64,000 bases of DNA from Arthrobacter sp. NtRootA1 (lineage in GTDB: Bacteria > Actinomycetota > Actinomycetes > Actinomycetales > Micrococcaceae): NCBI RefSeq assembly GCF_019976975.1, contig NZ_AP024630.1, forward strand, positions 434,001 to 498,000. The letters run 5' to 3'. The notes below the pieces were generated by a model. It was given only the letters and a program-made list of their open reading frames with translations. It searched no databases and was not told the origin of the DNA. Shown piece after piece: positions 44,839-53,546 of the stretch (position 1 is the first letter of the stretch; every line of letters begins with the position of its first letter). Both the position numbers and the translations under genes were made by a program.

Positions 44839-45593
44839 GCGGGGGACATCGCTTTCATGGTTGTGGTCTGGTCTGAGCGGTAGCTGGCGGCAGCTTCCAC
44901 AAAGCCGCGGAACAGCCGGAGATCCTCGGGGTTCTGTTCCGGATGGAACTGGACCCCCAGCACCCAGCCGCCCTCGGTTGCTTCAACGGCCTGGGCCAGG
45001 CCATCCGCGGAGCGGGCCGTGACGCGCAGGGCTTCAGGCACGGTCTCCAAGGCTTGGTGGTGGTAGCAGGGGGACGTGGCGGAGCCGCCCAGCAGGTGGT
45101 GGATGAGGCTGCCCGGGGTGGTGGTGAAGGATGCCTCTCCATAAACACCAGGTGCCGGCTGGCTCTTGCTGTCAGGAATGACGTCGGGGATGTGCTGGAT
45201 CAAGGTCCCGCCCAGTACGACGTTGAGGAGTTGCGCTCCCCGGCAGATCGCGAACAGCGGGAGTTCGCGCTCAAGCGCGGCACGGATCAGGGCGGAATCG
45301 TGCCTGTCGCGCAGCGGCTGTGGTTTGGTTGCGGGGTGGGGCGCCTCACCGTAGAGGGAAGGATCGACGTCGGGACCTCCCACCACGATCAAGCCGTCCA
45401 CCAGATCCAGCACGGATTCGTCGGTGCCCAACGGAGGGAGCAGGATGGGTGTTCCTCCGGCAGCGACCACCGCCTCCACGTACGTTCCCGGGAGAATCGC
45501 CGCCGTCGTATTCCACACTCCCCAAGATGCCTCTTGAAGGTAACTGGTGAGCGCGATCCGCGGCCGGTAAGTTTCAGAGACGTTCGAAGCCAC
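44835..45593 (-). CDS. puuD: Gamma-glutamyl hydrolase of peptidase C26 type (PuuD-like)
   Basis: Removes glutamate from a gamma-glutamyl conjugate. The 252-residue class I glutamine-amidotransferase-like protein has IVVGGPDVDPSLYG, the nucleophile elbow LFAICRGAQLLNVVLGGTL and VLGVQFHPEQNP with the catalytic His-x-Glu. I take the GTG at 45593, seven bases after GGAG; it overlaps the ligase gene by 20 bases. The product would be free amino acid plus glutamate. Confidence 0.92.
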   Translation of the reverse strand: MASNVSETYRPRIALTSYLQEASWGVWNTTAAILPGTYVEAVVAAGGTPILLPPLGTDESVLDLVDGLIVVGGPDVDPSLYGEAPHPATKPQPLRDRHDSALIRAALERELPLFAICRGAQLLNVVLGGTLIQHIPDVIPDSKSQPAPGVYGEASFTTTPGSLIHHLLGGSATSPCYHHQALETVPEALRVTARSADGLAQAVEATEGGWVLGVQFHPEQNPEDLRLFRGFVEAAASYRSDQTTTMKAMSPA

Positions 45594-46956
45594 GGACCCG
45601 CTCCCAATCTGTGATGGCGCTGTCATAGGCGGTGAGCTCCACATTGGCGGCGTGGACGTAGTGATCCACCACGTCGTCGCCGAAAGCCTTGCGCGCAATG
45701 CTGCTTTCAGCCAGGAGGTCCCGCGCGTCCCGCAACGTGGTGGGGAGGCGGTCCGCGTCCGACTCGTAAGCATTGCCCTTGGTGATTGCCGGCAACTGGA
45801 GATCGTTTTCGATGCCATGGATGACAGCGGCGATCATTGCAGCCACTGCCAGATAGGGGTTCACGTCGCCGCCGCCCACACGGTTCTCAGTGCGGAGGCC
45901 CCGGCCGTGGCCCACCACGCGGAGTGCGCAGCTGCGGTTGTCCAGGCCCCAAGCGATCGCAGTTGGTGCGAAGCTGCCCTCCACGAAGCGTTTGTAGGAA
46001 TTGATGTTGGGCGCCAGGAAATAGGCGAGTTCGCGCAGCGCCGCGAGTTGACCGGCAACGAACCGTTCCATCAGGGGACTAAAGCCGTGTTCGCCGTCGC
46101 CCGCCAGTACGGGGTTCCCGTCCAGGTCGGTGAGGCTGAAGTGGATGTGGCAGGAGTTGCCTTCACGCTCATTGAACTTGGACATGAACGTGATGCTCTT
46201 GCCGTGCTGGTCGGCGATTTCCTTGGCCCCGTTCTTGTAGAACGTGTGCTTATCGCAGGCGGCGAGGGCTTCATCGAAGCGGAACGTGATTTCCTGCTGC
46301 CCGAGATTGCATTCGCCCTTGGACGACTCGACCACCAGACCTGCAGCTTCCATGTTGTTGCGAATTGAGCGGATCACTGGTTCCAACCGGGCTGTGGCAA
46401 GGAGCGAGTAGTCCACGTTGTACTGCGTCGACGGCGCGAGGCCGGTGTAGTTCTTCTGCCAGGCCTGGTTGTATGAGTCATCGAACATCAGGAATTCAAG
46501 CTCGGTCCCTACATGGGCCCGGTAGCCCAGCTTTTCGAGCCGCTCGATCTGGGCCTTCAGGATCTGCCGCGGTGATGCTGCCACCGGTGTCCGGTCCGTC
46601 CACAGGACATCGCACTGCACAATGGCTGTGCCTTCGAGCCAGGGAACCCGGCGAAGCGTCGAAACGTCCGGCAGCATCACCATATCCCCGTAGCCCGTTT
46701 CCCAGGACGACATCGCGTAACCGTCCACGGTTTGCATCTCAACATCCACGGCGAGCAGGTAGTTGCAGCCCTCCGCGCCGTGATCAAGAACGTCTTCGAG
46801 GAAGGAACGTGCACCGCAACGCTTGCCCTGGAGCCGACCCAGTGCGTCGGTGATGGCGACGATGACAGTATCTATCTCGCCGCTTGCTACGGACTCGCGC
46901 AGTTCGTCGACGGTGAGCTGCCGGTTCCGGCTGGACTCTTGGATGTGGGAATTCAT
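45574..46956 (-). CDS. Glutamine-synthetase-like gamma-glutamyl-amine ligase
   Basis: ATP-dependent attachment of glutamate to an amine. The 460-residue protein has a GS beta-grasp N-terminus (DALGRLQGKRCGARSF) and the catalytic domain with GTELEFLMFDDSYNQAW, SKGECNLGQQEITF, and EGNSCHIHFSL. NRVGGGDVNPYLAVAAMIA follows. It is shorter than GlnA and lacks the Tyr-adenylylation loop, typical of the PuuA/GlnA3/GlnA4 group. It follows an amine permease by 50 bp and precedes puuD. It probably traps a small amine such as ethanolamine or a polyamine as gamma-glutamate conjugate. Confidence 0.9.
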   Translation of the reverse strand: MNSHIQESSRNRQLTVDELRESVASGEIDTVIVAITDALGRLQGKRCGARSFLEDVLDHGAEGCNYLLAVDVEMQTVDGYAMSSWETGYGDMVMLPDVSTLRRVPWLEGTAIVQCDVLWTDRTPVAASPRQILKAQIERLEKLGYRAHVGTELEFLMFDDSYNQAWQKNYTGLAPSTQYNVDYSLLATARLEPVIRSIRNNMEAAGLVVESSKGECNLGQQEITFRFDEALAACDKHTFYKNGAKEIADQHGKSITFMSKFNEREGNSCHIHFSLTDLDGNPVLAGDGEHGFSPLMERFVAGQLAALRELAYFLAPNINSYKRFVEGSFAPTAIAWGLDNRSCALRVVGHGRGLRTENRVGGGDVNPYLAVAAMIAAVIHGIENDLQLPAITKGNAYESDADRLPTTLRDARDLLAESSIARKAFGDDVVDHYVHAANVELTAYDSAITDWERVRGFERL

Positions 46957-47006
46957 GATGTCTCCGCAGTGTGGTTCTGTGAGTGGATGTCAGGTTCTGC
47001 TGGCTG

Positions 47007-48437
47007 TTACTTCAGCTCGGCCTCGGCCATGGCGAGTTGGGCGAACTCTTCTTCGGGTGCGCCCGCCACGATCCGGTGCCGGCTGTAGAGCCAGTAGTAA
47101 AGGAGGGCAGCGGCAAAAATCGCTGCCGTAATGGAAGCGGCAAAGACGTCGACGACGAACGTCGCCACGACTGCCACCGCGGACAGGACCAGGGCAATCG
47201 ACGTCGTGACGATCCCGCCCGGCGTCGTGTAGCCGCGTTCCAAATTGGGTTCCTTCTTGCGAAGGACGATGTGCGAGAGGTTCAGCAGGACGTAGGAAAC
47301 GGTCGCGCCGAAGACTGCGATGTTGATGAGCAAGGCGCCGTCGTGGGTGATCGCCGCAAGGAGGAAGCCGATGGTGCCCGGAACGATCAAGGCCCAGTAT
47401 GGGGTGCGCCGCTTCCCGGTCAGGGAGAGCCAGCGTGGCAGGTATCCGGCCCGTGAGAGGGCAAACAGTTGCCGTGAGTAGGCGTAAATGATGGAGAAGA
47501 AGCTGGCCACCAGCCCAGCCAGGCCCGCGTAGTTAATGAAGTCCGCGAGGAAGGTGTTGCCGCCATAAGCGATGCGCAGGGCTTCCGGAAGCGGGTTGTC
47601 GGATCCGCTCATGGCTTGCGAGCCGGCTGCTCCCGGGACCAGGACCAGCATGAGAGCGCCAAAAATGACCAGGATGATGACGGCCACAATGATTCCCCGG
47701 GGCATGTCCCGCTTGGGATTCGAGGTTTCTTCAGCCGCGAGCGGAACGCCCTCCACTGCCAGGAAGAACCAAATGCCGTAGACCAGGGCAGCAAGGATGC
47801 CGCTGATGCCCATGGGCAAGAAGGCGCTGGAGCCTGCGGATCCATCGGGAACAATATCGAACAACCGGGCGGCATCGAACTTGGGAAGGAGGCCGACGAC
47901 GGCGGCGGCCAAAGCGATGGTGGCCACCGCGGTGATGGCGAACATGATCTTCAGGGCTTCGCCGACTCCGCGGATGTGAATGCCGATGAAGATGACGTAC
48001 GTGACCAGGTAGACCGGCCATGAGTTTGTGAGGCCAAAGAGGCCAAGTGCCTCTACGTAGCCGCCGATGAAGGTGGCAATAGCGGCCGGCGCCACCGCGT
48101 ATTCGATGAGGACCGCCATACCTGTCGCGAATCCACCGAGGGGTCCCAGTGCCCGGCGGGCGAATGCATAGCCAGCCCCCGCCGTCGGGAGCGTTGATGA
48201 GAGCTCAGCGAGCCCGAAAACCATGCAGGTGTACATAACGGCCATGAGCAGGAAAGCGATCAGCAGGCCACCCCAGCCTCCTTGTGCCAGGCCCAGGTTC
48301 CAGCCCGCGAAATCGCCAGAGATCACGTAGGCCACTCCGAGCCCCGCGAGGAGAACCCATCCAGCGGCACCCCGTTTGAGGCGCCGGTGCTTCAAATACT
48401 CATCCTCGCCGCCGGGCGGCTGGTGCACTGTTTCCAT
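47007..48437 (-). CDS. APC-family amine permease (ethanolamine permease-like)
   Basis: A 476-residue 12-helix transporter, beginning with METVHQPPGGEDEYLKHRRL. The first helices have GWVLLAGLGVAYVISGDFAGWNLG, the signature of the EutH/Eat-like ethanolamine or glutamate-type APC subgroup. WFFLAVEGVPLAAEETSNPKRDMPRG and a conserved FSIIYAYSRQLFALSRAGYLP follow. ATG at 48437 follows AGGAACACGC. It is the first gene of the gamma-glutamylation operon and divergent from a FadR-type regulator. It most likely brings in the amine that the ligase conjugates. Confidence 0.88.
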   Translation of the reverse strand: METVHQPPGGEDEYLKHRRLKRGAAGWVLLAGLGVAYVISGDFAGWNLGLAQGGWGGLLIAFLLMAVMYTCMVFGLAELSSTLPTAGAGYAFARRALGPLGGFATGMAVLIEYAVAPAAIATFIGGYVEALGLFGLTNSWPVYLVTYVIFIGIHIRGVGEALKIMFAITAVATIALAAAVVGLLPKFDAARLFDIVPDGSAGSSAFLPMGISGILAALVYGIWFFLAVEGVPLAAEETSNPKRDMPRGIIVAVIILVIFGALMLVLVPGAAGSQAMSGSDNPLPEALRIAYGGNTFLADFINYAGLAGLVASFFSIIYAYSRQLFALSRAGYLPRWLSLTGKRRTPYWALIVPGTIGFLLAAITHDGALLINIAVFGATVSYVLLNLSHIVLRKKEPNLERGYTTPGGIVTTSIALVLSAVAVVATFVVDVFAASITAAIFAAALLYYWLYSRHRIVAGAPEEEFAQLAMAEAELK

Positions 48438-48722
48438 GCGTGTTCCTATCGTCTGAGGAATGCTTCTGGGAAAAGTCGAGCGGGGGATCAATCAGATCCT
48501 AAAGGACTGTTTTCAGTCCAAAGTGTGCTTCAAAGTCTGGAGGCTCCTTCGGTGGGAGTCAAGACTTTTCTCAAAAACATGATGACTTGGATCACAATTG
48601 GAGGCGTGTCCAATGGTTTCTTTGATGACCTTTATTGGTCAGCGTGGGTAGCATGGAGGCAGCAGCGCCCTGTGAACGGCCTCACTTATTGGCGCAGCCC
48701 GCATTCCGTGGAAGGAGATGCC

Positions 48723-49439
48723 GTGCCGGACTCACCGTTTGGCCCGTCGTTCTCGATGCTGCGCCCAGTCAGGGGCGGCAACGCGTTCGAAGAGACCATC
48801 GAACACATTCTGCAGACGATCAAGCTGGGGATCTTCGCCCCGGCCGAAAAACTGCCGCCCGAGCGAGAACTGGCCGAACAATTGGGAGTCTCCCGGGCCA
48901 CCCTTCGCGATGCCTTGGGGGAGTTGCAGAGTGCCGGCTATCTGGAAGTCCAGCGCGGCAGGTATGGGGGAACGTACGTCTCCGCATCAGCAGTCCAGCG
49001 CCAGCCGGACCAAGGGCCGCTCGATCCCGCCGAGGTGGAGGACGTCCTGCTGTTCAGGTCCATCATCGAGCCCGCCGCTGCTTCTTTGGCCGCCAAAGCG
49101 GACCTCTCCGCGGCTGCCCGGAGGCACCTGCAGGTCTGTCTCTCCGAAGTGAGCGCTTCCCCCGCCGTGGGCTACCGACCCCGCGATGCCCGTTTCCATA
49201 TCGCAGTTGCCGAATTGTCCGGCTCCGCAAGCTTGGTGGGCGCGGTGGCCGAAACACGATCAAGGCTCAACGAACTCCTGGACCGGATTCCCTTGCTCAG
49301 CACCAACCTGGACCACGCCAACGAGCAACACGCCGAGATAGCCGAGGCCATCCTGCGCGGCGATGCCCCCGCCGCTGAACGGGCAACTATTGAACACCTG
49401 GAAGGAACGGCTTCATTGCTGCGCGGCTTCCTCGCCTGA
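48723..49439 (+). CDS. GntR/FadR-type regulator with FCD domain
   Basis: A 238-residue repressor starting at GTG after GAAGGAG (5 bp). The winged helix (about 20-85) has PERELAEQLGVSRATLRDALGELQSAGYLEVQRGRYGG. The FCD domain (about 100-225) shows VEDVLLFRSIIEPAAASLAA, a DARFHIAVAELSGS metal-type motif, and EQHAEIAEAILRGDAPAAER. It is divergent from the amine permease operon and presumably controls it. The inducer is unknown. The open frame extends upstream, but that portion is not credible coding. Confidence 0.9.
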   Translation: MPDSPFGPSFSMLRPVRGGNAFEETIEHILQTIKLGIFAPAEKLPPERELAEQLGVSRATLRDALGELQSAGYLEVQRGRYGGTYVSASAVQRQPDQGPLDPAEVEDVLLFRSIIEPAAASLAAKADLSAAARRHLQVCLSEVSASPAVGYRPRDARFHIAVAELSGSASLVGAVAETRSRLNELLDRIPLLSTNLDHANEQHAEIAEAILRGDAPAAERATIEHLEGTASLLRGFLA

Positions 49440-49440
49440 T

Positions 49441-49556
49441 CCTCGCTCACATCCGACGGGTTTTTTACGGTTCCTCTCGCACATCCGACGGGTTTTTTAC
49501 GGTTCCTCTCTCACATCCGACGGGTTTCTGAGGATCGTTCTCTCATGTCCGGCGCG
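49441..49556. repeat. 32-bp tandem repeat cluster A (3.5 copies)
   Basis: Three full 32-bp units start at 49441, 49473 and 49505, and a fourth partial unit starts at 49537. The core is CTCNCACATCCGACGGGTTTT. Copies differ by a few bases. It follows immediately after the FadR-type gene and precedes nadE. The same unit occurs after nadE (50470 onward) and in inverted orientation at 50815. Confidence 0.85.
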
Positions 49557-49559
49557 GTC

Positions 49560-49591
49560 GGGGCCGAATCACGGCGGGGCCGAATCACGGC
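49560..49591. repeat. Perfect 16-bp tandem duplication before nadE
   Basis: GGGGCCGAATCACGGC is present twice back to back (49560-49575 and 49576-49591), 46 bp before the nadE start. It may be a slippage product. Confidence 0.7.
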
Positions 49592-49637
49592 GCAATATGG
49601 TTGAGCCTTAGTCATGCGGCTGACTAGTGTTGGACAC

Positions 49638-50459
49638 ATGCGCGAACTCCAGGCCAAGATCATCGAGGAAATGGGCGTCCAGCCCCGGATCAACCCCCAA
49701 GAGGAGGTCCGCAAGCGGGTCACGTTCCTGAAGGAATACGTGAAAGCCACGCGCACAAACGGCTTTGTGCTGGGCATTTCCGGAGGACTTGATTCCACTC
49801 TGGCCGGCCGACTGGCGCAGCTGGCAGTCGAGGAACTGGAAGCTGAAGGCGTCAATGCGAACTTTGTCGCGGTCCGACTCCCCTACGGTATCCAGCACGA
49901 CGAAGACGACGCCCAGGCGGCCTTGGACTTCATCAAGGCCAAGACCGAACGGACGTTCAACATCTCCCGCGCGGTGGACGGGTTCGAGGAAGAGTTCGAG
50001 AAAACCATCGGCGCTGAAATTTCCGACTTCCACAAAGGCAACACCAAGGCCCGCGCCCGCATGGTTGCCCAGTATGCAATCGCAGGGGAACACAACTACC
50101 TGGTGATCGGCACAGACCACGGCGCCGAATCCGTTACGGGGTTCTTCACTAAATTTGGCGACGGCGGTGCGGACATCCTGCCGCTGTTCGGTCTGAACAA
50201 GCGCCAGAACCGCGAGCTCTTGGCTGAGCTGGGCGCTTCCGCGCGACTTTGGCAGAAGGTTCCCACGGCTGACCTGCTGGACGACAAGCCGGGCCGTACC
50301 GATGAAGACGAACTCGGAGTCACGTACGACCAAATCGACGACTACCTTGAAGGCCGCGAAGTTCCCGACGGCGTCGCGGAGCTCATCGAGCAGAAGTACC
50401 TCCGTACGCGCCACAAGCGCACAGTGCCGGTAACCATCTTTGACACGTGGTGGAAATAG
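49638..50459 (+). CDS. nadE: NH3-dependent NAD+ synthetase
   Basis: Converts nicotinic acid adenine dinucleotide to NAD+ with ATP and ammonia, the final step of NAD synthesis. The 273-residue protein begins [18 protein letters not shown]. The PP-loop [49 protein letters not shown] segments and [19 protein letters not shown] are all standard NadE motifs. The ATG at 49638 has no ribosome binding site and may be leaderless; an in-frame ATG at 49614 adds eight unshared residues. It is a single gene flanked on both sides by 32-bp repeat clusters. Confidence 0.95.
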   Translation: MRELQAKIIEEMGVQPRINPQEEVRKRVTFLKEYVKATRTNGFVLGISGGLDSTLAGRLAQLAVEELEAEGVNANFVAVRLPYGIQHDEDDAQAALDFIKAKTERTFNISRAVDGFEEEFEKTIGAEISDFHKGNTKARARMVAQYAIAGEHNYLVIGTDHGAESVTGFFTKFGDGGADILPLFGLNKRQNRELLAELGASARLWQKVPTADLLDDKPGRTDEDELGVTYDQIDDYLEGREVPDGVAELIEQKYLRTRHKRTVPVTIFDTWWK

Positions 50460-50469
50460 CCTCCCGGTT

Positions 50470-50565
50470 CCTCGCTCACATCCCACGGGCTTTTTAGGAT
50501 CGTTCTCTCACATCCCACGGGTTATTGGGCGATGTTCTTTCACGTCCCACCGAGCTTCGACGGCC
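50470..50565. repeat. 32-bp tandem repeat cluster B (3 copies)
   Basis: Units start at 50470, 50502 and 50534, in the same orientation as cluster A (core CTCACATCCCACGGG and related). The third is the most diverged. It begins 10 bp after the nadE stop. Confidence 0.85.
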
Positions 50566-50728
50566 ATCGCAGTGACCGATCCCGGCTAGAGTCGGCCTCC
50601 GCTGGATCTGATTGCTCCCGGAGGCCCTGCGCGTCCGGGTGAACGAGACCCAGCGAGCAGTTCAGCGTCCGGCATGGCCACGTGAAGCTCCATCATGCCT
50701 TCTCAGAAAGAACCTTGCGGTCGCACCG

Positions 50729-50766
50729 CCCGACGTCGGCCACCCCCGGTGAGTGCCGACGTCGGG
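50729..50766. terminator. Hairpin in the spacer between repeat clusters
   Basis: CCCGACGTCGGC (50729-50740) pairs perfectly with GCCGACGTCGGG (50755-50766) around a 14-nt loop. It may be a terminator for nadE or part of the repeat-associated structure. No T-run follows. Confidence 0.45.
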
Positions 50767-50814
50767 GCTTAGCGCATGGCGGCCATCTCGCCGCGGCGCC
50801 GGACGCGAGATAGC

Positions 50815-51006
50815 GATCCCTAAAAGCGGCCGGGATGTGATTGAGCGATCCCTAAAATCGTGCAGGATGTGAGAGAACGATCCCTAAAAGCGGCCGGGAT
50901 GTGAGAGAACGATCCCTAAAAGCGGCCCGGATGTGAGAGAACGATCCCTAAAGGCGGCCCGGATGTGAGAGAGCGATCCCCGAAAAGCCGCAGGATGTGA
51001 GAGAGG
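50815..51006. repeat. 32-bp tandem repeat cluster C (6 copies, inverted orientation)
   Basis: Six units of exactly 32 bases start at 50815, 50847, 50879, 50911, 50943 and 50975, each beginning GATCCC and containing GGATGTGAGAGA. The units are the reverse complement of clusters A and B. The array ends 16 bp before the LacI gene stop. Confidence 0.9.
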
Positions 51007-51022
51007 ATCGCCTCGCGCGGAC

Positions 51023-52042
51023 TTAGGACGGGGCCGGGCCCGTGGAGCCGCGGACCGTGAGGTGAGTGGGCATGACGGCCAGGCGACGCGTGGAGCCGGC
51101 GTGCAGCGGATCCAGTTGGGCGAGCAGCATGGAGACGGCAACGCGTCCGGCCTGCTCGATGGGCGAGGCGATCGTGGTCAGGGGTGGATTGCAGAAGTCC
51201 GCGCCGAAGATATCGTCGCAGCCCACGATGCTCATATCCTCGGGGACGCGGATGCCCCGCTCGCGAAGCCGCTGCAGCATGCCGATGGCCAGGAGGTCGT
51301 TGAAGACGATGCAGGCCGTGGCGCCAGTGCGTGCCGCAGCGTCAGCAGCCGCGGCGCCTGATGTTGTCTTGGGCGTAAACGGGCCAACGTGCGAGGTGAT
51401 CAGTCCACGCTCGCGGCTCTCGTCTTCGAATGTCTTCCAGCGTTTGGCATTGGACCACGACGACGCAGGCCCGCCAACGTAGCAGATCTTGGAGTGTCCC
51501 AGCGAAGTGAGGTGTTCCAGCGCCTGAACCACTGCACCGGGGGTGTCGATCATCACCGTGGGCGCGTTGGCAGAGGACCTGTTGATGGTGACGATGGCCT
51601 GTGTGGAGGCTGCTTCGAGTATTTGCGCATCCGTGAGGCGCGAGGCAGCCAGGATGAAACCGTCCGCCGTCCGCTGCATTTTGCGCAGGGTATCGGCCTC
51701 CATCTCGGCTGACTCTTCCGTGTCCACGAGCAACTGCGTGTAGCCAGCGGCTTTGAGTTGGTTCTGGGTGCCCCGGATGATGTCGAAGTAGAAGGGGTTG
51801 GTGACGTCGGGCACCAGGAGTGCGATTGCGTTGGTGCGTCCGGAACTAAGCCCGCGTGCCTGGGAGCTGGGCACGTAATTCAACGAGGCTGCCGCTTGTT
51901 CAACGCGCTCGCGGGTAACGCGGTTCACCCTGCCGGGATTGGACAATGCCCGGGACACGGTTGAGGTTGCGACTCCCGCTAGTTCCGCCACGTCACGGAT
52001 GGTGGGAGGCGCCGCCGTCGCACGGGCTTTTGCATCTGCCAT
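51023..52042 (-). CDS. LacI-family regulator of the uronate operon
   Basis: A 339-residue repressor. The helix-turn-helix is PTIRDVAELAGVATSTVSRALSNPGRVNRVTRERV, followed by the hinge and a periplasmic-binding-protein-like ligand domain with NAIALLVPDVTNPFYFDIIRG. ATG at 52042. It is divergent from the sugar ABC transporter operon and separated from it by a nested palindrome (52061-52100). I infer that it senses an uronate or a breakdown product. Confidence 0.9.
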   Translation of the reverse strand: MADAKARATAAPPTIRDVAELAGVATSTVSRALSNPGRVNRVTRERVEQAAASLNYVPSSQARGLSSGRTNAIALLVPDVTNPFYFDIIRGTQNQLKAAGYTQLLVDTEESAEMEADTLRKMQRTADGFILAASRLTDAQILEAASTQAIVTINRSSANAPTVMIDTPGAVVQALEHLTSLGHSKICYVGGPASSWSNAKRWKTFEDESRERGLITSHVGPFTPKTTSGAAAADAAARTGATACIVFNDLLAIGMLQRLRERGIRVPEDMSIVGCDDIFGADFCNPPLTTIASPIEQAGRVAVSMLLAQLDPLHAGSTRRLAVMPTHLTVRGSTGPAPS

Positions 52043-52060
52043 GTGGCAATTGCAGCACTT

Positions 52061-52100
52061 TTGGCAACTTTTGGCAAACGCTTGCCGCTTTGGTTGCCAA
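52061..52100. promoter_or_regulatory. Nested LacI-type operator between the regulator and the ABC operon
   Basis: Outer arms TTGGCAAC (52061-52068) and GTTGCCAA (52093-52100) enclose an inner GGCAAACGCTTGCC (52073-52086) with the CG centre typical of LacI operators. The centres nearly coincide, so two overlapping sites are possible. Confidence 0.65.
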
Positions 52101-52175
52101 CTCCCTAGACTCGACAACGAAGCCCCTGTGACGCACGACACCACACCTGCGGGCTTGGTATCCAAGGAGGAAACA

Positions 52176-53534
52176 ATGAGGTTTGCACCATCAGCAAAGC
52201 TGGCCGCCGTCATCGCAACGGCTGCGCTGGCTTTGACGGCCTGCGGGGGAAGCAGCAGCAGTTCCGAAAGCTCCGGAGGTGCCGTGGATGGCGCCGGCAA
52301 GAAACTGAGCGTCCTGACGGGAGTCAACAGCCAGTACCCGGAGCAGCAGAAAGAATGGTTCAAGGACATCGCGGCCAAGTTCAAGGCCAAGACGGGCGCG
52401 GATGTTGAATTCGAGACGTTCGCGTCCGCCAACGACGAACTGACCCGTATCCAAACGTCAGTAGTTTCCGGTCAGGGACCTGACGTCTACAGCCTGGGCA
52501 CCACCTTTACGCCCACCGCCTACGCCACCAAGGCCTTCGTGACTCTCTCCGATGATGACTGGAAGAAGGTGGGTGGCAAGGACCGTTTCAATCAGGCCGC
52601 ACTGGGCATATCCGGACCGGACTCTGAGCACCAGGCGGGCATTCCCTTCGTCAGCCGCCCCTTCGTCATGGCCTATAACAAGGACATTCTTGCCGCTGCA
52701 GGTATCGAGAAGCCGGCCACCACGTGGGACGAACTCGCAGAGCAAGCCAAGAAGATGACCAACGCCAGCACGGGTACGTTCGGCCTCGCCACCGGCTACA
52801 AGGACAACTTTGACCCGTGGAAGTTCATTTGGGCCATGTCCGTCCAGGCCGGCAACCCCTTGGTGGACGGCGACAAACTGAAAATGGATGATCCCACGGT
52901 CAAGAAAGCCTACGAGACCTACTTCGGCTGGCTGACCAAGGACAAAGTGGTGGATCCGGCCGCGATTGGCTGGAGCAACAGCAACGCTGTGGCGGCCTTC
53001 GCTTCCGGTAAGGCCGGCTACCTGATGATGACGACGTCGAGCTCAGTCCCAACCTTGGACAAGTCCGCCATTGCCGGCAAATACGCATACTCGATCATGC
53101 CCACTACGGCACCGGGTGAAACTTCACCGAAGGGCGACGGCGACAAAGCCGCCAGCATCCTTTCCGGCGACAACGTGGTGGTTGCGGACTACTCGCAGCA
53201 GAAGGACCTGGCGTTCGCGTACATCGAGCTCATCACGTCAAAGGATGAGCAGTTGAACTACCAGAAGATCTTCGGGGAACTTCCCGCCAACGCCGACGCA
53301 CTGGCCTCGCTGACGGACCCGAAGCTCAAGCCGATTGCCGATGCCGCGGGCAAGTCAAAGGCCACGCCCTTCACCGGAGCCTGGGGAGACATCCAGCTGG
53401 GCCTCCTGAACGTCACCGTCCAGTCCATTCCGGAGCTGGCCAAGGGCGCCGTGGACGACGCAGCCCTAGAGCAGCGGCTCAAGGACGCACAGGCAAAGGG
53501 ACAAGCATCCCTCGACCGGGCTTCGAAGTCCTAG
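52176..53534 (+). CDS. Sugar ABC transporter substrate-binding lipoprotein
   Basis: A 452-residue extracellular solute-binding protein, family 1. It has a lipoprotein signal with LALTACGG and the lipidated Cys at 23. GPDVYSLGTTFTPTAYATKA and GIPFVSRPFVMAYNKDILAAAGI are standard SBP-1 elements. GKAGYLMMTTSS and DLAFAYIELITSKDEQ follow. ATG at 52176 behind AAGGAGGAAACA. It is the first gene of the uronate operon, and two permease genes follow at 12 bp and with overlap. An ATPase is not encoded here, so a shared MsiK-like ATPase elsewhere is likely. Confidence 0.92.
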   Translation: MRFAPSAKLAAVIATAALALTACGGSSSSSESSGGAVDGAGKKLSVLTGVNSQYPEQQKEWFKDIAAKFKAKTGADVEFETFASANDELTRIQTSVVSGQGPDVYSLGTTFTPTAYATKAFVTLSDDDWKKVGGKDRFNQAALGISGPDSEHQAGIPFVSRPFVMAYNKDILAAAGIEKPATTWDELAEQAKKMTNASTGTFGLATGYKDNFDPWKFIWAMSVQAGNPLVDGDKLKMDDPTVKKAYETYFGWLTKDKVVDPAAIGWSNSNAVAAFASGKAGYLMMTTSSSVPTLDKSAIAGKYAYSIMPTTAPGETSPKGDGDKAASILSGDNVVVADYSQQKDLAFAYIELITSKDEQLNYQKIFGELPANADALASLTDPKLKPIADAAGKSKATPFTGAWGDIQLGLLNVTVQSIPELAKGAVDDAALEQRLKDAQAKGQASLDRASKS

Positions 53535-53546
53535 GCAGGATCTCCG

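Larger units (their letters stand above)
50460..51022. other. Intergenic region between nadE and the LacI regulator
   Basis: No gene is visible in 563 bases. They contain repeat cluster B (50470-50565), a spacer with a 12-bp-stem hairpin (50729-50766), and cluster C of the same repeat in inverted orientation (50815-51006). Short frames inside the spacer lack ribosome binding sites and homology that I recognise. Confidence 0.6.

Noticed and set aside
50566..50728. Decayed transposase between the repeat clusters
   Set aside because: No terminal inverted repeats, no DDE-type motif, and translations in all frames gave nothing recognisable.
50815..51006. Repeat array that could be read as a CRISPR
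   Set aside because: The repeating unit itself is 32 bp without separate variable spacers, unit ends drift by point changes, and no cas genes are nearby.
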